64,000 nucleotides of DNA from Chloroflexaceae bacterium (GCA_025057155.1 JANWYD010000010.1:1-64000); one strand, 5' to 3'. Counted from the first letter of the stretch, positions 8,026 through 17,268 are shown. Notes: generated by a model from the sequence alone, not told the origin. A program made the numbers and translations.

Positions 8026-8901
8026 ATGCCGGGCGCTCACCATGCGGCTGGCGCCCTGTTGCGCCAGCTCCGATGCCGGCGCGGTCTCACGCTGCGTCAG
8101 GCGGCCGGGCTGCTCTCGAGTTCGCCAGGGGCGCTGTCGCGCAAAGAACGCGGCATTGACGCCGTCGGACGTCACGACGTGATCGCCGCTATCACCGCCT
8201 ACCAGTTGAGCCCCTGGGAGGCGTATGATCTCTGGCTCCTCGCCGGGTATCTGCCGGAACCGGCCCATTCTCCGGCGCGCCTGGGCGATGTCCGCGCCTT
8301 CGCCCAGCCGCTCCTGCTCCGGATGACGTTCCCGGCCTTTATCGTGGATGCGCTCGGGTATCTGCTGGCGTGGAACGCGGGGTTCGAGGCGATCTGGCAG
8401 CCGAGTCAGGCCGGGCCAGGGCGCATCCATATGGTCGGCGCGCTGTTCGCGCCGCGCCAGCGCGCCCGGCTGGACACGCTGTGGGAAGCGTATGTGCTCC
8501 AGGCGCTGCAGGTGTTTTACCGGCGCACCCGCCTCATCGCGCACGATCCAGCGTTCCTCGCGCTGCTGGCGGATATCCAGGCGCAGTACGCCGAATTTGA
8601 GCCGCTCTGGAAAGAAGCCCAACATCGCGCCATCGGCGTGGCGTCCGTGCCGCTCATCGAGCGCACGGTGGTTATCGTGCCGCACGACAGCCCTGCAGGG
8701 TCAATCGAGTATCTGGCGCTCCAGAGCGTTGTGCAGCTCCCGCAACCGTATGAACTATTCGTCTATGTGCCGTTTGGTCAGGAGAGCGAGCGGCGCTATG
8801 ATCACTTTCGCGCGTTGATGGGACCGCAGCGCGTCTATTTCGCCGAGGCTGCTGAGAGGCTTGAGCAGACCACATCACGGGAACGGACGCATGAGCTGTG
8901 A
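8026..8901 (+). CDS. XRE-family regulator with MmyB-like ligand domain
   Basis: The first 60 residues form an XRE helix-turn-helix (LLRQLRCRRGLTLRQAAGLL, SSPGALSRKERG). The rest resembles the MmyB-type ligand-binding domain, with FIVDALGYLLAWNAGFEAIW and a C-terminal antiparallel part ending PYELFVYVPFGQ. Proteins of this kind are one-component regulators, probably sensing a small hydrophobic ligand. The start is well supported (GAGGAGGGG before the ATG). A GTTTCA inverted repeat directly upstream may be its own operator. The downstream region is repeat-rich, so it is likely monocistronic. Confidence 0.8.
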   Translation: MPGAHHAAGALLRQLRCRRGLTLRQAAGLLSSSPGALSRKERGIDAVGRHDVIAAITAYQLSPWEAYDLWLLAGYLPEPAHSPARLGDVRAFAQPLLLRMTFPAFIVDALGYLLAWNAGFEAIWQPSQAGPGRIHMVGALFAPRQRARLDTLWEAYVLQALQVFYRRTRLIAHDPAFLALLADIQAQYAEFEPLWKEAQHRAIGVASVPLIERTVVIVPHDSPAGSIEYLALQSVVQLPQPYELFVYVPFGQESERRYDHFRALMGPQRVYFAEAAERLEQTTSRERTHEL

Positions 8902-9044
8902 AACTGTCCGTTGCGGCAGCTTTTCTCGAAACGGTTAACGCGAAGACGCAAAGCGCCGCAATCGCTGTTCCAGCACGCCGCCATCCCCGCTTGCGCGCTG
9001 TCGCCTGAGCGTGATACAACTGGCGTTATCTGTTCGTCATCGCA

Positions 9045-9153
9045 GCAGCGGCGGCCACAGCAGACATTGACGTCCGGCAGGGTGTGCCTCGACTGTGGTC
9101 TCGCACGCGTATGAGGCAGCGGCGGCCACAGCAGACATTGACGTCCGGCAGGG
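9045..9153. repeat. 38-bp direct repeat (two copies)
   Basis: Positions 9045-9082 and 9116-9153 are identical (starting GCAGCGGCGGCCACAG), 71 bp apart, in the gap after the XRE/MmyB gene. Only two copies are present, so this is not a CRISPR. No gene is seen in 8902-9528. Confidence 0.7.
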
Positions 9154-9283
9154 GCGTGCGTCAGATTGACGCAGTTTCGTCGCGGGGGTTTCTCTATCTC
9201 CTGGTCGGTGGAGGGATCGCCGACAGCTCCGCTGCCGTTCTGAGGAAGGGCGAGGAAACGGGGTTTTCCCACATCCCGGCCTT

Positions 9284-9455
9284 CTCAGGTGTAGGTTTTT
9301 CCGGCGCCTCCTCGCGTCACATGCGCCATCCGAGGCATTGGGACGCCCAACTTCCCCCTCTCCACCGTAGGTGGAGAGGGGGGCAGGGGGGTGAGGATCG
9401 GAAGCGCATTGGAATGCCGAAAACCCCTGCTCGCCCGAAAAACCCTACACCTGAG
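9284..9455. repeat. Family A palindromic element, copy A1
   Basis: 172 bp bounded by inverted repeats CTCAGGTGTAGG-TTTTTC and GAAAAACCCTACACCTGAG. The interior has conserved words (ATGCGCCATCC, CATTGGGACGCCC, GCATTGGAATGCCGAAAA) and a central hairpin CCCTCTCCACC/GGTGGAGAGGG. Four more copies occur in this window. Confidence 0.8.
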
Positions 9456-9528
9456 AGACTTCCCGGCCCCCCGGGAAACAGACTGTCACGCAACCCTCCG
9501 GGTTGCGCGATCATCACAAGGAACAGCA

Positions 9529-10287
9529 ATGCAAACACCACCCAGAGAGCAGGCCGACGCCCTGATTGTCCAGGGGCGCGCGTTGTTGGAGCAGGGGGAC
9601 CTGGCCCGGGCCACCGACCTGTTGAACCAGGCGGTGCGCCTCTACTGGGCCGCGGGTGAACAGTACGCCGCCGCGGCGCAGATCGGCAACTACGGGTGGG
9701 CCCTGCGCCGCAAAGGGCGCCCGGACCTGGCGCGCCCCTACCTGGAGCAGGCCGCCGCCCTGTTCGAGCAGCTCGGTCTGCAGGACTTCGCCGAGCGCCA
9801 CCGCTTCGCCGCCGAGGACGTCAATCCCGGGGTCACCGAAGAGTTGCTGACCAGCCTGCCGCCCGCAGTGCGCGGGGCGCTGGAGCGGGGCGACGGCGCG
9901 GGCCTGCAGGTCGCCCTCGACGCCCTGCCGTTCGCCGAGCGCAACCTGGTGCTTGAGCGGCTCACCGCCGCCGGCGTGATTGCCCCGCTTGACGGCGATG
10001 ACGCTGACAGTCGCGAGGAGGCGCTGCGGCAGTTCGAGCCGCTGCTTCAGGGCATCGCCGCAGTGGCCCGCGGCGACGTTGGCGAACGAGCCGAGGTGGA
10101 ACTGGCGCTGCGCGACATCGAGCGTAAGGGCTGGCGCCTGCGCCGGGCCGCCGAGCGGATCTGGGCCGGCGAACGAAGCCTGGACCGGCTCAGCGAGGAC
10201 CTGGACAACCTGGATCGCGCCCTGGTCGAGCGCGTTCTCGCCATCCTCGATGAGGGCCAGGTCGCGCCGCCACGCCCTTTCGGGTGA
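9529..10287 (+). CDS. TPR-containing cytoplasmic protein
   Basis: This 252-residue protein begins with two or three tetratricopeptide-like helical hairpins (ADALIVQGRALLEQGDLARA, then AAAQIGNYGWALRRKGRPDLA). A helical region of unknown function follows, ending in a leucine-rich segment (SLDRLSEDLDNLDRALVERV). There is no signal peptide or membrane segment. A scaffold or regulatory role is inferred from the TPR units only. I chose the ATG at 9529, preceded by AAGGAA; the frame is open further upstream but runs through the family A repeat, which is not coding. It stands alone between repeats and a convergent hydrolase gene. Confidence 0.7.
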   Translation: MQTPPREQADALIVQGRALLEQGDLARATDLLNQAVRLYWAAGEQYAAAAQIGNYGWALRRKGRPDLARPYLEQAAALFEQLGLQDFAERHRFAAEDVNPGVTEELLTSLPPAVRGALERGDGAGLQVALDALPFAERNLVLERLTAAGVIAPLDGDDADSREEALRQFEPLLQGIAAVARGDVGERAEVELALRDIERKGWRLRRAAERIWAGERSLDRLSEDLDNLDRALVERVLAILDEGQVAPPRPFG

Positions 10288-10338
10288 CAGGGGAGTTTTC
10301 TGGGAGGTCTTCCCCCTCCCATCGCGCGTGGCGCGAGT

Positions 10339-11220
10339 TCAGGCTTCCAGAAAAAACCCCCGCAGTTCCGCGCAGGTCTCCTCGGGCGCCTCTTCGGCCA
10401 GGTAGTGGCCGCAGGGCAACCCGCGACCCCGCACATCGGTCGCGCGCTCGCGCCAGATGCCCAGGACATCGTACTTCTTCCCAACAAAACCGTTCACTCC
10501 CCACAGCACCAGCAAGGGGCAGGCGAGCCTGCGTTGCAGGTCGGCAGCGTCGTGAACCAGGTCAATGCTCGCCGCGGCGCGGTAGTCCTCGCAGGTGGCG
10601 TGGATGGTGGCCGGGTCGCGGAAGCAGCGCAGGTATTCGGCCAGCGCCGCTTCGGTGAACGCGCCCGGATTGCGCGACCAGCGGGCGATCTTGGCGCGCA
10701 GGTAGTACTCCGGGTCGGCGCCGATCAGCCGCTCCGGCAGATCGTAAGGCTGGCTGAGGAAGAACCAGTGGTAGTAGGCGTCCCCGAACTCCTTATCGGC
10801 GGTGGCAAACATCGTGGAGGTGGGGACAATATCGAGCACGGCGGCGCGGGTGACCCGTTCGGGGTAATCGAGACACAGGCGGTGGGTCACGCGGGCGCCG
10901 CGGTCATGGCCGGCCACGGCGAAGCGCTCGAAACCCAGCGCGGTCATCAATTCCGCCACGTCGCGGGCCATGGCGCGTTTGCTGTAGGTCACGTGCTCAG
11001 GGTCGCCGGGAGGCTTGTCGCTATCCCCATAGCCGCGCAGATCAGGCGCGATCACCGTAAAATCGGCAGCCAGAGAGGGAGCGATCTTGTGCCACATGGC
11101 GTGGGTCTGCGGATAGCCGTGGAGCAGGAGCAGGGGCGGTCCGCCGCCTCCCAGGGCCACGTTGAGGGTAACTTCGGGCACGCGGATGCGCTCCGCGCGG
11201 AAATTTGCGAGAATGGTCAT
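10339..11220 (-). CDS. Haloacetate (fluoroacetate) dehalogenase-like alpha/beta hydrolase
   Basis: This alpha/beta hydrolase has the oxyanion motif LLLHGYPQTH, the nucleophile elbow GHDRGARVTHR (Asp about residue 106) and the catalytic His in PCGHYLAEEAPEE. The Asp nucleophile with Arg residues at +1 and +4 and the later YYHW pair match fluoroacetate dehalogenases, which hydrolyse the C-F or C-Cl bond of haloacetates. Epoxide hydrolases share the fold, but the HDRGAR and HW signatures favour dehalogenase. The ATG at 11220 follows AAAGG; a start 18 bp further up is possible. The natural substrate here is unknown. Confidence 0.75.
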   Translation of the reverse strand: MTILANFRAERIRVPEVTLNVALGGGGPPLLLLHGYPQTHAMWHKIAPSLAADFTVIAPDLRGYGDSDKPPGDPEHVTYSKRAMARDVAELMTALGFERFAVAGHDRGARVTHRLCLDYPERVTRAAVLDIVPTSTMFATADKEFGDAYYHWFFLSQPYDLPERLIGADPEYYLRAKIARWSRNPGAFTEAALAEYLRCFRDPATIHATCEDYRAAASIDLVHDAADLQRRLACPLLVLWGVNGFVGKKYDVLGIWRERATDVRGRGLPCGHYLAEEAPEETCAELRGFFLEA

Positions 11221-11629
11221 CTGTTTACCTTTACGCATTGACTCGTAGCATATATTGTAAGTATAATTCCGGTCATCACCCCGTGGCGCATCTGGGGAGT
11301 TACACGAATGGTCTGAGATGAGGGTTTCTGGGAGGGCTTCGCCCTCCCGGACCCTCCCGTTCCAGCGCGTGCCCTATGGGCAACCTCATCGATGCAGTGG
11401 ATGCGAGGTGCAGCGCGCCCCGACCCTCGCGGGCGGGCAGGCGCCCCGGTGGGCAACATCATCGGCGTGGTGGGCACACGGCGCGACCCTCCCGGATCCT
11501 TCCGCTCCAAAACCCGACGGATGCGCCTCCGGTTTCCCCGGCGTAGATCATCTGCTCGCATCCCACAACGTGTGTGGCGATGCGCCGTTATCTCGGTGTC
11601 CGCTCCAGGAAGCTCAAGGAGGAAACAAG
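11221..11629. other. Intergenic region with hairpin
   Basis: This 409-bp divergent gap holds a GGGAGGGC-ttc-GCCCTCCC hairpin (11330-11348), one of about nine similar hairpins dispersed in the window. Promoters for both flanking genes should be here, but I cannot assign convincing boxes. Confidence 0.4.
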
Positions 11630-12712
11630 GTGGTTTCATCGTTCAGAGTCCTGCTGCTGGCCACGCTTGTCGTGCTGGTCGCCGGATGCGGCGGCGCCGC
11701 GCCTGCCACCCCGCCCACGACCGCGCCCGCCGCCCAGCCCACGACCGCGCCCGCCGCCCAGCCTACGACCGCGCCCGCTCCGACTGCGCCGCCCCCGGCG
11801 AGTGGACAGAAGCTCCGCTACTCCTTCGGCGGCGGCCCCGTCGGCGGGGTGTTCCAGGTCTACGCCGATGTGCTCTCGCTGATCATCGCCGGGGCGGACC
11901 CGAACCTTGAACTGACCGCCGAAGGCACCGGCGGCTCGGCCGAGAATCTGCGCAGCGTCAATTCGGGCGACTTTCAGTTCGGCATCGTCTACTCGGGGGA
12001 CGTGGCGCTGGGCGCCCAGGGCCAGTTGCCGAATGATACGACGAAATACACCAACGTACTGCCGGTGGCCCCGCTTTACGGCGGCGTGATCCATCTAGTG
12101 GTCACAAAGAACAGCGGCATCGAGACGGTCAACGATCTTCCCGGCAAACGCATCGCCCTCGGGAACGCCGGTTCGGGCGCGGCGCTTTCTGCCGAGCGCT
12201 ATCTCAGCCACATGGGTCTGCTCGACAAAGTGAAGGTCGAGTACCTGGGCTACTCGCAGGCTGCCGCCGCGATGGGCGATGGCCAGCTCGACGGCTTCTG
12301 GATCCTCGCCGGGTTCCCCAACGCCTCCGTGACCGAGGCGACGACCTATACCGACATTCGCCTGATTGATGTGTACAACCCCGGAGTTGAGAAAGGCTTC
12401 TTCGAGGCCTATCCCTTCTACTCGGCCCGCACGCTCGCCGGTGGAGCCTATACCGGCGTGGATGAGGACGTTCCCAGCTTCCAGGATACCGCCCTGTGGG
12501 TGGCCAATGCCGACGTGCCTGAAGAGGTGGTGTACAACGCCCTGAAGGCCGTCTTCTCCGACGCGGGGCTTGAGCGCCTGCGCCAGGCCCACCCGTCGGC
12601 CCAGGAGGTGCAACTGGAGAAAGGCGTCGAGGGTATCGCCAACCGCCTCCACCCCGGCGCCGTGCGCTTCTGGGAGGAGCAGGGAGTAAAGATCCCTGAT
12701 GAACTGCGCTAG
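11630..12712 (+). CDS. TAXI-family TRAP transporter solute-binding lipoprotein
   Basis: The GTG at 11630 follows an ideal AAGGAGGA site. The protein starts with a lipoprotein signal (LLLATLVVLVAGC, lipobox Cys), then a low-complexity Pro/Thr/Ala linker with three near-identical TTAPAAQP units. The TAXI substrate-binding fold follows (GGGPVGGVFQVYADVLSLI, then AEGTGGSAENLRSVNSGDFQ and GKRIALGNAGSGAALSAERY). It captures a carboxylic acid outside the membrane and delivers it to the permease encoded next (12872). Ligand not predictable; TAXI proteins often bind glutamate or other dicarboxylates. About 360 residues. It ends with TAG, so the host uses TAG as a normal stop. Confidence 0.9.
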   Translation: MVSSFRVLLLATLVVLVAGCGGAAPATPPTTAPAAQPTTAPAAQPTTAPAPTAPPPASGQKLRYSFGGGPVGGVFQVYADVLSLIIAGADPNLELTAEGTGGSAENLRSVNSGDFQFGIVYSGDVALGAQGQLPNDTTKYTNVLPVAPLYGGVIHLVVTKNSGIETVNDLPGKRIALGNAGSGAALSAERYLSHMGLLDKVKVEYLGYSQAAAAMGDGQLDGFWILAGFPNASVTEATTYTDIRLIDVYNPGVEKGFFEAYPFYSARTLAGGAYTGVDEDVPSFQDTALWVANADVPEEVVYNALKAVFSDAGLERLRQAHPSAQEVQLEKGVEGIANRLHPGAVRFWEEQGVKIPDELR

Positions 12713-12745
12713 GCTGAGGAGACGATCCTCATCCTCCCACCGGCC

Positions 12746-12778
12746 CCCTCCCTCTCCACCTGTGGTGGAGAGGGAGGG
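12746..12778 (+). terminator. Strong hairpin between binding protein and permease
   Basis: A perfect 15-bp stem (CCCTCCCTCTCCACC / GGTGGAGAGGGAGGG, 3-nt loop) 33 bp after the binding-protein stop. It has no U-tract. It may act as an attenuator or 3' stabiliser, letting the binding protein be made in excess over the permease. Confidence 0.55.
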
Positions 12779-12871
12779 CAGCTAGATGAAGCGACGCCAC
12801 AACAGGAAAAGTCACTTCCCTGTCTGCACCCTGTTCCGTGTCTCTATTCTCAACGAGGAGATCCTGTCGCC

Positions 12872-15061
12872 ATGGCAGAGCAGCACTCCGGCAACCAGCA
12901 ACCACCCGCCGATGACCCGAAACCAGTGGATACCGGCGCCGCCAGTAGCGCAGACAGCGTTGACGAAGCGACACTACAGAAGCTCAAGGAGTACGACGAA
13001 CCCTCCACGCGCACGCTGAATCGCTTTTGGGCCACGGTAGTGGCCGTCATCTCCGTCGGGATGGCCGGTTTCTACATCTACACGGCCGGCACGCTTCCGG
13101 CGCCGGTGCAGTGGCAGCGGGGCATCTACGTGATGCTGACCTACATTCTCATCCTGCTGCTCTACCCCGCCATTCCCCGACGGAGCCGCGCCCGCCCTCA
13201 CGTGGAGAGATGGCTCGACCGGCTGCCCGAGTGGCTGCGCGCGCTACTGGCCCCGCGCCATGGCCCCAGCGTCATCGATCTCATCCTGATCGCCCTGACC
13301 GTTACGACGGTGGGCTACTACATTCTCAACTTCCGCCAGCTTCAGTTTCGCGCTGGAGCGTACAACGAGACTGATTTCGTCATTGCCGTCATCGGGCTGA
13401 TCATCTCGCTTGAGATTGCCCGGCGCGTGCTCGGCTGGTCAATGACGATCATCGGCATCGTCTTTATCCTCTACCTGCGCTTTGGCTACGTGCTCTACGA
13501 TCTGCCTGTGCTGGGGGCCTTCGCCCACCGCGGGCGGACGCCGCAGCGCACCGCCACGACGCTCTTCTTCGACCAGGAGGGCGTATTCGGCGTCATGGCC
13601 AACGTGCTGGTCTCCTACGTCATTCTGTTCATCTTCTTTGGGGCCTTTCTGCGCAAGTCGGGGGCGAGCAAGTTCTTCATTGACCTGCCGCTGGCCCTGG
13701 CAGGGCGCAGCACTGGCGGCCCGGCCAAGGTGGCGGTGATCTCCTCGGCCCTTTTCGGCTCGATTTCCGGCAGTCCCATCGCCAACACGGTCAGCACCGG
13801 CACCTTCACCATCCCCCTGATGAAGAAGGCCGGTTTCCGGCCCCACGTGGCCGGGGCCATCGAACCTGCGGCATCGATCGGCGGTTCGTTCATGCCTCCG
13901 GTGATGGGCGCCGGTGCGTTCCTGATGGCTGAATTGACCGCCACGCCTTATCCGACGATTGTGGCGATTTCAATCTTTCCGGCGATCCTCTACTTTCTCT
14001 CAGTATTGACGATGGTGCACTTTGAGGCCAAAAAACATGGCCTCAAAGGCGTTGAAATCGACATGCGGGCGATTGACATCCTGCGTAAAGAGTGGTACAT
14101 GGCCACTCCGCTGCTGGTGATCATCGTGCTGATGCTGATCGGCTACTCACCCGGCTATGCGGCGTTCTGGTCAATTATCTGTTGTGTCGTGCTGATAGCG
14201 CTTTCCGCGGAGAACCGTGCCGACCTGCGCAACCCGGCGGCCCTCGGCGGCAACGTGATGCACGCCCTGGGGCGCAGCGCGGTGCGCCTGGTGCGCGATG
14301 TGCTTCAGGCCATGCAGGACGGCGTGCGCGATACGCTGGTGATCGGTGCGACCGTCGGCGTGATCGGGATCATTGTCGGAACAATCTACGCCACCGGCAT
14401 CGGCCAGCGCTTCACGAACATCATTGTCGGACTCAGCGGCGGCAATCTGGTTGTCGCGATCATCCTGATCGGCCTGGCCTCGCTGATCCTGGGCATGGGC
14501 GTGCCGGTGACGGCGGCCTACCTGATCACTGCGGTGCTGACGGTGCCGGCCCTCACCGATATGGGCGTGGCTCTGCTCGCCGCTCATATGATCGTCTACT
14601 GGTTCAGCCAGGACAGCAATATCACCCCTCCGGTCTGCGTGGCTGCCTATGCCGGAGCGGCCATCGCCAAAGCTGACCCCTGGAAGACCGGGTGGACCTC
14701 CTTCAAGTTTGCCAAGTTGCTCTACGTTATGCCCTTCCTGTTCGCCTTTACTCCGGCCATTCTCTTGCTTGGCGAGGGTGGACAACCTCTGAAGGAGCTG
14801 GTGTTCCACGATGTGGCTCTGGCGTTCTTCTCAGGCACTATGGGCACACTGGCGTTTTCGGCCGTCTCGATGTTCTTCCTGGTGCGCCGCACCACCTGGT
14901 GGGAATGGCTGATCGCCGCCTTTGGCGCCTTCCTCTGCTTCTGGCCCAGCCTGCTGACCGATCTGGTCGGCATCGCCATTGTTGCTGCCGTGTGGTTCTG
15001 GCAGTACTATGATGTGCGGCGGCGGAGCGGCGTTCCCGCTCCGGCCCGGCAGACGGGCTGA
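12872..15061 (+). CDS. Fused TRAP transporter permease (small + large subunit)
   Basis: This 729-residue polytopic protein joins the 4-helix small subunit and the 12-helix DctM-like large subunit, as usual for TAXI-TRAP systems. After a hydrophilic N-terminus come helices at FWATVVAVISVGMAGFYIY and MLTYILILLLYP. The large subunit contains the typical FGSISGSPIANTVSTGTFTI and AASIGGSFMPPVMGAGAFLM. It drives substrate uptake with the sodium or proton gradient together with the binding lipoprotein upstream. The ATG at 12872 has a GAGGAG site. The gene follows the binding protein after 159 bp that include a strong hairpin. Confidence 0.92.
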   Translation: MAEQHSGNQQPPADDPKPVDTGAASSADSVDEATLQKLKEYDEPSTRTLNRFWATVVAVISVGMAGFYIYTAGTLPAPVQWQRGIYVMLTYILILLLYPAIPRRSRARPHVERWLDRLPEWLRALLAPRHGPSVIDLILIALTVTTVGYYILNFRQLQFRAGAYNETDFVIAVIGLIISLEIARRVLGWSMTIIGIVFILYLRFGYVLYDLPVLGAFAHRGRTPQRTATTLFFDQEGVFGVMANVLVSYVILFIFFGAFLRKSGASKFFIDLPLALAGRSTGGPAKVAVISSALFGSISGSPIANTVSTGTFTIPLMKKAGFRPHVAGAIEPAASIGGSFMPPVMGAGAFLMAELTATPYPTIVAISIFPAILYFLSVLTMVHFEAKKHGLKGVEIDMRAIDILRKEWYMATPLLVIIVLMLIGYSPGYAAFWSIICCVVLIALSAENRADLRNPAALGGNVMHALGRSAVRLVRDVLQAMQDGVRDTLVIGATVGVIGIIVGTIYATGIGQRFTNIIVGLSGGNLVVAIILIGLASLILGMGVPVTAAYLITAVLTVPALTDMGVALLAAHMIVYWFSQDSNITPPVCVAAYAGAAIAKADPWKTGWTSFKFAKLLYVMPFLFAFTPAILLLGEGGQPLKELVFHDVALAFFSGTMGTLAFSAVSMFFLVRRTTWWEWLIAAFGAFLCFWPSLLTDLVGIAIVAAVWFWQYYDVRRRSGVPAPARQTG

Positions 15062-15090
15062 CGCGATTTTGGATTGCCGATTTTGGATTG

Positions 15091-15137
15091 TGATGCGAAG
15101 CCCGCCTTCGCGGGCTATACCGGATTTAATTCTTAAT
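15091..15137. repeat. Family D element, partial copy
   Basis: GATGCGAAGCCCGCC...CGGATTTAATTCTTAAT matches one end of the complete family D element at 27112-27227. A family B element starts three bases further on. Confidence 0.6.
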
Positions 15138-15139
15138 TA

Positions 15140-15280
15140 TTAGTCTGTGAACGAAGTTTCATTGCCTTTCCGCCCCTCTCCCAGCCTCCCCCCGTTGGGG
15201 GGAGGGGCCGGACTCCCTCCCCCGGCGGGGGAGAGCTGGGGAGGGGGCGGGGTTACCGAAAAACCTTGTTCACAGACTAA
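15140..15280. repeat. Family B palindromic element, copy B1
   Basis: 141 bp bounded by TTAGTCTGTGAAC and its inverse, flanked by TTA on both sides. The interior is a long imperfect hairpin of CCTCCCCC/GGGGGAGG words. It fills most of the gap between the permease and xdhC-like genes; the rest holds ATTTTGGATT words. Confidence 0.75.
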
Positions 15281-15388
15281 TTATGGCAGTCCGCAATCCA
15301 AAATGAGGTTGGGGGTTCGCCAATACTTCGATAGTATCTGGAGGCGCCGCCCCGAATCGGCGATGGACCATTGCACCAGGACCGGCAG

Positions 15389-16429
15389 ATGCGCGAGTAT
15401 CTGGAAACCATCGACACCTGGCTGGCCCGCGGTGAGCGGGTGGCGGTGGCGACTGTCGTGCGAACCACAGGCTCTTCACCGCGGCAGGTCGGCGCGAAGC
15501 TGTTCGTGTCTTCGAGCGGGGCCATGGCCGGCTCGGTGAGCGGCGGTTGCATCGAGGGCGCGGTGTTCGTGGCCTGCCAGGAGGCCCTGGCGACCGGCGA
15601 GGCGCGACTGCTGCGTTTCGGCGTCGCCGACGAAATGGCCTGGGAGGTTGGCCTGGCCTGCGGCGGCACGATCGAGGTGCTGGTAGAGCCGCTGCGCGAG
15701 CCGGTCCGCGCGGAGCGCCCGATGGCGACGGTAACTGTCATCCGCGGGCCGTCGGGTCCTGGCGCCAGACTGCTGATCGAAGCCGGTGGGAGTGTTGAGG
15801 GAAGTCTGGGTGATGCGGGCCTGGACCAGGCGGCGGTCCATGTGGCTCAGGAGTTCCTGACGCGGGGCGCCAGCGGCGCGGTCGAACTGGCAGGCGGGAA
15901 GGCGGCGGTGTTCATTGAGAGCTTCGTACCGCCGCCGAGCCTGTACATGGTGGGAGGGGTGCACATCGCCACGGCCCTGGCGCGGATGGCGAACGTGCTC
16001 GGCCTGCGTACCGTGGTGGTGGACCCCCGCGCGGCCTTCGCCAGCCAGGAGCGTTTCGCCCATGTGGACGAAGTGGTGCTGGCCTGGCCCGACGAGGCGC
16101 TTGAAGGGCGCCTTGATGCGCGCAGTTGCGTGGCCGTACTCACCCATGACCCCAGGCTTGATGATCCGGCGCTGCGGGTCGCTTTGCGCTCGCCGGCACG
16201 CTACATAGGCGCGCTGGGCGGCCGGGCCGCCCATGCGCGGCGTCTGGAGCGCCTCCGGGCCGAAGGCTTTAGCGAGGCTGACCTGGCGCGCGTTCATGGG
16301 CCGATTGGTCTGCCTATCGGGGCGAAAACACCCGAAGAGATTGCTGTGAGCATCCTGGCGCAAATTATCCAAGTTCAACGGGAGGGTTCGCGCCTGCCTG
16401 ACAAGATGCAGGGGCGCGGGGAGGGATAA
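15389..16429 (+). CDS. XdhC/CoxI-family molybdenum hydroxylase maturation protein
   Basis: XdhC-type proteins bind molybdenum cofactor, help its sulfuration and hand it to xanthine dehydrogenase-like enzymes. The N-terminal XdhC domain shows the family motifs VRTTGSSPRQVGAKLFV, GSVSGGCIEGAV and LACGGTIEVLVEPL. The C-terminal half is a Rossmann domain (LYMVGGVHIATALARMANV, then ARYIGALGGRAAHARRLERL). No xanthine or CO dehydrogenase gene is in the window, but moaC lies 2 kb downstream. The ATG at 15389 is preferred to a TTG 18 bp earlier. The gene is flanked by repeats and is probably a single transcription unit. Confidence 0.85.
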   Translation: MREYLETIDTWLARGERVAVATVVRTTGSSPRQVGAKLFVSSSGAMAGSVSGGCIEGAVFVACQEALATGEARLLRFGVADEMAWEVGLACGGTIEVLVEPLREPVRAERPMATVTVIRGPSGPGARLLIEAGGSVEGSLGDAGLDQAAVHVAQEFLTRGASGAVELAGGKAAVFIESFVPPPSLYMVGGVHIATALARMANVLGLRTVVVDPRAAFASQERFAHVDEVVLAWPDEALEGRLDARSCVAVLTHDPRLDDPALRVALRSPARYIGALGGRAAHARRLERLRAEGFSEADLARVHGPIGLPIGAKTPEEIAVSILAQIIQVQREGSRLPDKMQGRGEG

Positions 16430-16602
16430 TCCCCGCGCTTACCCCTTTCTCCCGCGGCGAACAAACGCCCGGGCAACGCCGGAAATACGCTTGCTGCCGC
16501 ACACGGAACGGAAGGATCGCGGAGAGCCGCGCCGTTCCACCCTCCCCGAATGGTCAATGAAGCGCTCGCGCAGCGAAACTATTCCAAAGGAGCACCTGAA
16601 CA

Positions 16603-16854
16603 GTGGATACCAGACTGGCCACCTTGCTGTATGAGGGCGCCCTGGCGCTCCAACAGGGAAATAAGGAACGAGCGCGTGAACTGCTCCTCCAGGTCGTGGA
16701 GGCCGACGAGCGCAACGAGGAAGCCTGGCTATGGCTCAGCGGCGCCGTGGATGACCCGGAGGACCAGCGCACGGCTCTCGAAAACGTGCTGGCGATCAAT
16801 CCCCAGAATCCCCACGCCCTCTACGGGCTGGCCGTGCTCGATGGCAAGGCATAG
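16603..16854 (+). CDS. Small TPR-like protein
   Basis: An 83-residue protein starting at GTG 16603 after AAAGGAG. It consists only of a two-hairpin helical module (YEGALALQQGNKERARELLL, EEAWLWLSGAVDDPEDQRTA, LENVLAINPQNPHALYGLAV). The same module opens the two large membrane-anchored proteins at 47181-48602 and 45888-47090, so it is a mobile building block in this genome. Function unknown; protein interaction is a guess from the TPR character. Confidence 0.7.
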   Translation: MDTRLATLLYEGALALQQGNKERARELLLQVVEADERNEEAWLWLSGAVDDPEDQRTALENVLAINPQNPHALYGLAVLDGKA

Positions 16855-17007
16855 CCGCCTCGCTAGCAGCGTGTAACCGGCTAACCAGCTTATCCGGTCG
16901 GTCTCTGGGGGGGGCCAGGCCATGCCATGGAGTGCAACCCGGAGGGTTGCGCTCCATGGCCCCGTATACCGCGATCTGCAATCCAAAATCTACAATCCGA
17001 AATGGTA

Positions 17008-17268
17008 CTACGTCCCTGTCGCGCAGGGCGTCTCTTCCAGCCCTTCGACCTGGCCCACCCAGTAGGTGTTACGGCGCACCGTAGGTGCGCTGCGCACCTG
17101 CACCCCGGCCACGTCGGTCAGTTCCTCCTCATTAACCAGGATCAACGTTGGACGTACACCGTTGAAGCGACGGCGATAGGCGGCTATTGCCTCCTCGATT
17201 TTGCGCGCGATGCTCAGTTTCGGGTTATCGTCGTACCAGACCAGGAAGGGCGGACGTCTGGGCGGCAT
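17008..17268 (-). CDS. Conserved small protein in SOS-type operon
   Basis: This 86-residue protein (VWYDDNPKLSIARKIEEAIA, AYRRRFNGVRPTLILVNEEE) belongs to no family I can name. It looks like a compact alpha/beta protein. The ATG at 17268 has a TAGGAGG site that overlaps the stop of the upstream gene; 9 bp separate them, so the two are translationally coupled. The shared promoter carries a LexA-like box, which implies DNA-damage induction. A family D-like or STRR tract (ATCCAAAATC, near 16980) follows. Confidence 0.6.
   Translation of the reverse strand: MPPRRPPFLVWYDDNPKLSIARKIEEAIAAYRRRFNGVRPTLILVNEEELTDVAGVQVRSAPTVRRNTYWVGQVEGLEETPCATGT

Noticed and set aside
9045-9153. Two identical 38-bp repeats as a CRISPR array
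   Set aside because: Only two copies, spacer-sized gap occurs once, and no cas genes are visible.
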